Shown piece by piece: positions 6,593 through 8,074 of a stretch of 8,074 nt of DNA; position 1 is the stretch's first letter; every line of letters starts with the position of its first letter. The notes beneath the pieces were generated by a model. It had not been told where the DNA came from. It saw only the letters and a program-made list of their open reading frames with translations, and searched no databases. Both the position numbers and the translations under genes were made by a program. The stretch is taken from contig DASXSR010000098.1 of the NCBI GenBank assembly GCA_036505875.1, positions 1 to 8,074 of the forward strand, in the 5' to 3' direction. The DNA comes from Onstottus_A sp036505875. Lineage in GTDB: Bacteria > Acidobacteriota > Blastocatellia > UBA7656.

Positions 6593-7566
6593 TCACGACC
6601 GTAAGCTTCGAGGGTCTGTTCCTCGTCCCCGCTCATCAGATAAATATTAAACTGCGTCACGCCTATGTCCTGAAGCTCTTTCAGCCGTCGAACCTGCTCT
6701 TCTGCGGGACCAACGATGCAGAATCGGTCGACGATGTCATCAGTCACGAACTCTGCATTCGAGCTTCCCACTTCCGCGTGGTGAAGATAGTTGTAGCCCT
6801 TGCGGTCGCGAATGTACGAAATCAATTCCTCGGGCAGCTCTTCAGGCTTGTAGCGCGAAACCAGATCGACAACGTGATTTGAAACCAACGCGGGGAACCA
6901 ACGCACTTGATCGCGAGCCTTCGCGAGGTCGTCGGAAACCCAAACCGGCGCTGCGCTCATTACGCGAATCTTCGAGAAATCGCGGCCTGCTTCTTCTGCT
7001 CCTTCGCGAACGAAGCCGAGGCACCACTTGATCAAATGCGGATCGGCGAACTGAAGTATGACGCCGTCGCCGATTCGCCCCGCGCACCGCAGCGCCTTCG
7101 GACCGTAGCCCGCGATCCACGCCGGCGGCACGCCTGAATCGGCCCAGGTCATCTGAATCTCGCGGCCCTCGTACTCGATCTGCCTCCCCGCGCAAAGATC
7201 GCGTATCACGCCGACCGTTTCCTCCAGCCGCTCGAGTGTCGTAGGCTTCTTGCCCATCACCCGACGGGAGCTGTCGCCGCGACCGATGCCCAGGTCCATG
7301 CGGCCCCCCGAGATTCTGTTGAGCGTCGCAAGCAGACTGGCGGTAACCGATGCGTCGCGCACTGCCGGATTGGTAACACAGGTTCCCAACCGCATTCGCT
7401 CGGTGTTTGCAGCCAATAGCGTCAGGACCGGATAAGGTTCCTGCCATAGCACATGTGAATCGAATATCCAACCGTAGCTGAAGCCCGCGGCCTCGGCTTG
7501 TTTGGCGAGCGCGATGATGCGCTCGTGCGGCATGTCGGGTTTAAAAGTGATAGCAAACTCGAGCAT
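6568..7566 (-). CDS. LLM-class flavin/F420-dependent oxidoreductase (TIGR03842-like)
   Basis: This is a luciferase-like monooxygenase-superfamily protein with a single TIM barrel that uses FMN or F420; 332 residues is the normal size. Visible features: MLEFAITFKPD with the first strand, AEAAGFSYGWIFDSH at about 27-41, RLGTCVTNPAVRD at about 59-71, the conserved LNRISGGRMDLGIGRGDSS at about 83-101, and PAWIAGYGPKALRCAGRIGDG at about 148-168. The second half (WFPALVSNHVVDLV, RKGYNYLHH, DDIVDRFCIVGPAEEQVRRL, GVTQFNIYL) matches my recollection of TIGR03842. That family is often beside a dihydropyrimidinase and a nitrilase-type amidohydrolase in actinobacteria. ATG at 7564-7566 has a strong GAGGAG ribosome site. 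The gene lies downstream of the nitrilase-family gene on the same strand. Cofactor and substrate are inferred, not shown; an F420-dependent step in pyrimidine or hydantoin-like catabolism is one possibility. The last codons are formed by a hairpin repeat. Confidence 0.9.
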   Translation of the reverse strand: MLEFAITFKPDMPHERIIALAKQAEAAGFSYGWIFDSHVLWQEPYPVLTLLAANTERMRLGTCVTNPAVRDASVTASLLATLNRISGGRMDLGIGRGDSSRRVMGKKPTTLERLEETVGVIRDLCAGRQIEYEGREIQMTWADSGVPPAWIAGYGPKALRCAGRIGDGVILQFADPHLIKWCLGFVREGAEEAGRDFSKIRVMSAAPVWVSDDLAKARDQVRWFPALVSNHVVDLVSRYKPEELPEELISYIRDRKGYNYLHHAEVGSSNAEFVTDDIVDRFCIVGPAEEQVRRLKELQDIGVTQFNIYLMSGDEEQTLEAYGRDVIRRLRG

Positions 7567-7571
7567 TCACT

Positions 7572-7577
7572 CTCCTC
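7572..7577 (-). promoter_or_regulatory. Strong ribosome binding site of the LLM gene
   Basis: GAGGAG on the minus strand is followed by 5 nt (AGTGA) and then ATG. It fixes the start of the oxidoreductase. It directly abuts the palindrome at 7578-7645, so a folded palindrome in the mRNA would end right at the ribosome site. Confidence 0.8.
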
Positions 7578-7645
7578 AACCATAAAGACACGAAGTCACA
7601 AAGACCAAGAAAAAGTTCTTAGTGGGACTTTGTGTCTTTCTGGTT
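7578..7645. repeat. Imperfect palindrome filling the nitrilase-LLM gap
   Basis: The outer arms, 7578-7597 and 7626-7645, are complementary at 18 of 20 positions. An inner AAGAA/TTCTT stem (7607-7611 with 7616-7620) tops the structure. The arms contain AAAGACAC / GTGTCTTT units like the 'CAAAGACACGAAG' dispersed repeats I recall from many bacterial genomes. The element occupies essentially all the space between the two minus-strand genes: one end meets the LLM ribosome site and the other overlaps the nitrilase stop codon (7644-7646). In RNA it would form a long stem-loop between two co-transcribed genes and could change their relative expression (inference). Confidence 0.8.
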
Positions 7646-8074
7646 AATCCCTAGTCAATTCCTCGTACGTCTCGGGCCGTCGGTCTCGGAAGAATTGCCA
7701 GACGTTTCGGACCTCCCGGATTTGATCGAGATCAAGATCCGCAACCACAAGCTCATCGGAGTCGCGAGACGCTTGCGCGATGATCTTGCCGCGGGGATTG
7801 CAAAAGTAACTCTTGCCGTAAAACTCCCCAATGTCCCACGGTTGCTCGCGACCGACACGGTTGATCGCGCCGATAAAGTAGCCGTTCGCCACCGCGTGGG
7901 CCGGCTGCTCGAGCTTCCACAGATACTCCGACAATCCCGCGACCGTCGCCGACGGATTGAACACCACTTCGGCGCCGTTGAGGCCGAGCTCGCGCGCGCC
8001 CTCGGGGAAGTGGCGGTCGTAGAAGATGTACACGCCGACTTTCGCGTATCGCGTTTGAAAGACGGGATACCCCA
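7644..8074 (-). CDS. Nitrilase-superfamily carbon-nitrogen hydrolase, partial, catalytic Cys replaced by Phe
   Basis: The C-terminal 142 residues are present; the 5' part lies beyond the window. The reading frame stays open to the right edge, so the GTG at 8031-8033 is internal, not the start. The segment resembles nitrilase-related N-carbamoyl-beta-alanine amidohydrolases (beta-ureidopropionase-like): YDRHFPEGARELGL, then EVVFNPSAT, YLWKLEQPAHAVANGYFIGAINRVG, EFYGKSYFCNPRGKIIAQAS, DELVVADLDLDQIREVRN and RDRRPETYEELTRD. These enzymes use a Glu-Lys-Cys triad, with the Cys in the motif ICYD. Here the motif is IFYD (TTC codon at 8022-8024), so the nucleophile is missing. The Glu and Lys would lie outside the window. 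The rest is well conserved and uninterrupted, so this could be a pseudoenzyme, a recent inactivating mutation or a sequencing error. It is probably co-transcribed with the LLM gene. Confidence 0.9.
   Translation of the reverse strand, partial: GYPVFQTRYAKVGVYIFYDRHFPEGARELGLNGAEVVFNPSATVAGLSEYLWKLEQPAHAVANGYFIGAINRVGREQPWDIGEFYGKSYFCNPRGKIIAQASRDSDELVVADLDLDQIREVRNVWQFFRDRRPETYEELTRD

Noticed and set aside
6842..7471. 209-codon minus-strand frame inside the LLM gene
   Set aside because: It is an Arg/Gly-rich shifted reading of the LLM coding sequence; the LLM frame has continuous family motifs.
7600..7640. Minus-strand promoter in the nitrilase-LLM gap
   Set aside because: TTGGTC and TTTATG with a 16-nt spacer are poor matches and fall within the palindromic repeat, whose base composition explains them.

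Overview
The window looks like chromosomal DNA from a moderately GC-rich Gram-negative bacterium. An RND inner-membrane pump implies a cell with an outer membrane. The LLM/F420-type oxidoreductase and the heptanucleotide-based repeats inserted in frame inside genes remind me most of Acidobacteriota (Blastocatellia-like). That placement is an inference from gene style; there is no rRNA or other phylogenetic marker here to confirm it.

Layout, left to right. Positions 1-45 hold a GC-rich palindrome just upstream of a complete RND efflux permease (46-3216, +). After 27 nt comes a hydantoinase B/oxoprolinase-family protein (3244-4896, +), with no HyuA partner in the window. Next is the conserved trio yggS-yggT-yggU (4948-6579, +), tightly packed, with a PLP-homeostasis protein, a two-repeat membrane protein and a DUF167 protein. 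Converging on yggU from the right are two minus-strand genes: an LLM-class flavin/F420-dependent oxidoreductase (7566-6568) and, upstream of it, a nitrilase-superfamily amidohydrolase (8074-7644) cut by the window edge. The LLM and yggU genes overlap tail to tail by 12 bp inside a perfect hairpin.

How the genes work together. The plus-strand genes are closely spaced and could be one transcript, but only yggSTU form a conserved functional neighbourhood. As I recall the family contexts, the LLM plus nitrilase pair is the kind found beside dihydropyrimidinases in actinobacteria, which suggests a reductive pyrimidine- or hydantoin-type catabolic pathway continuing beyond the right edge.

Two things stand out. 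First, the nitrilase reads IFYD where the family has ICYD, so the catalytic cysteine is replaced by phenylalanine. Second, the 8 kb carries five short repeat or palindromic elements of different sequence. Two are in frame inside genes, one supplies the stop codons of two convergent genes, and one fills nearly all of an intergenic gap. No tRNA, rRNA, CRISPR array, insertion sequence or phage gene was seen, and no gene-free stretch exceeds 300 bases.
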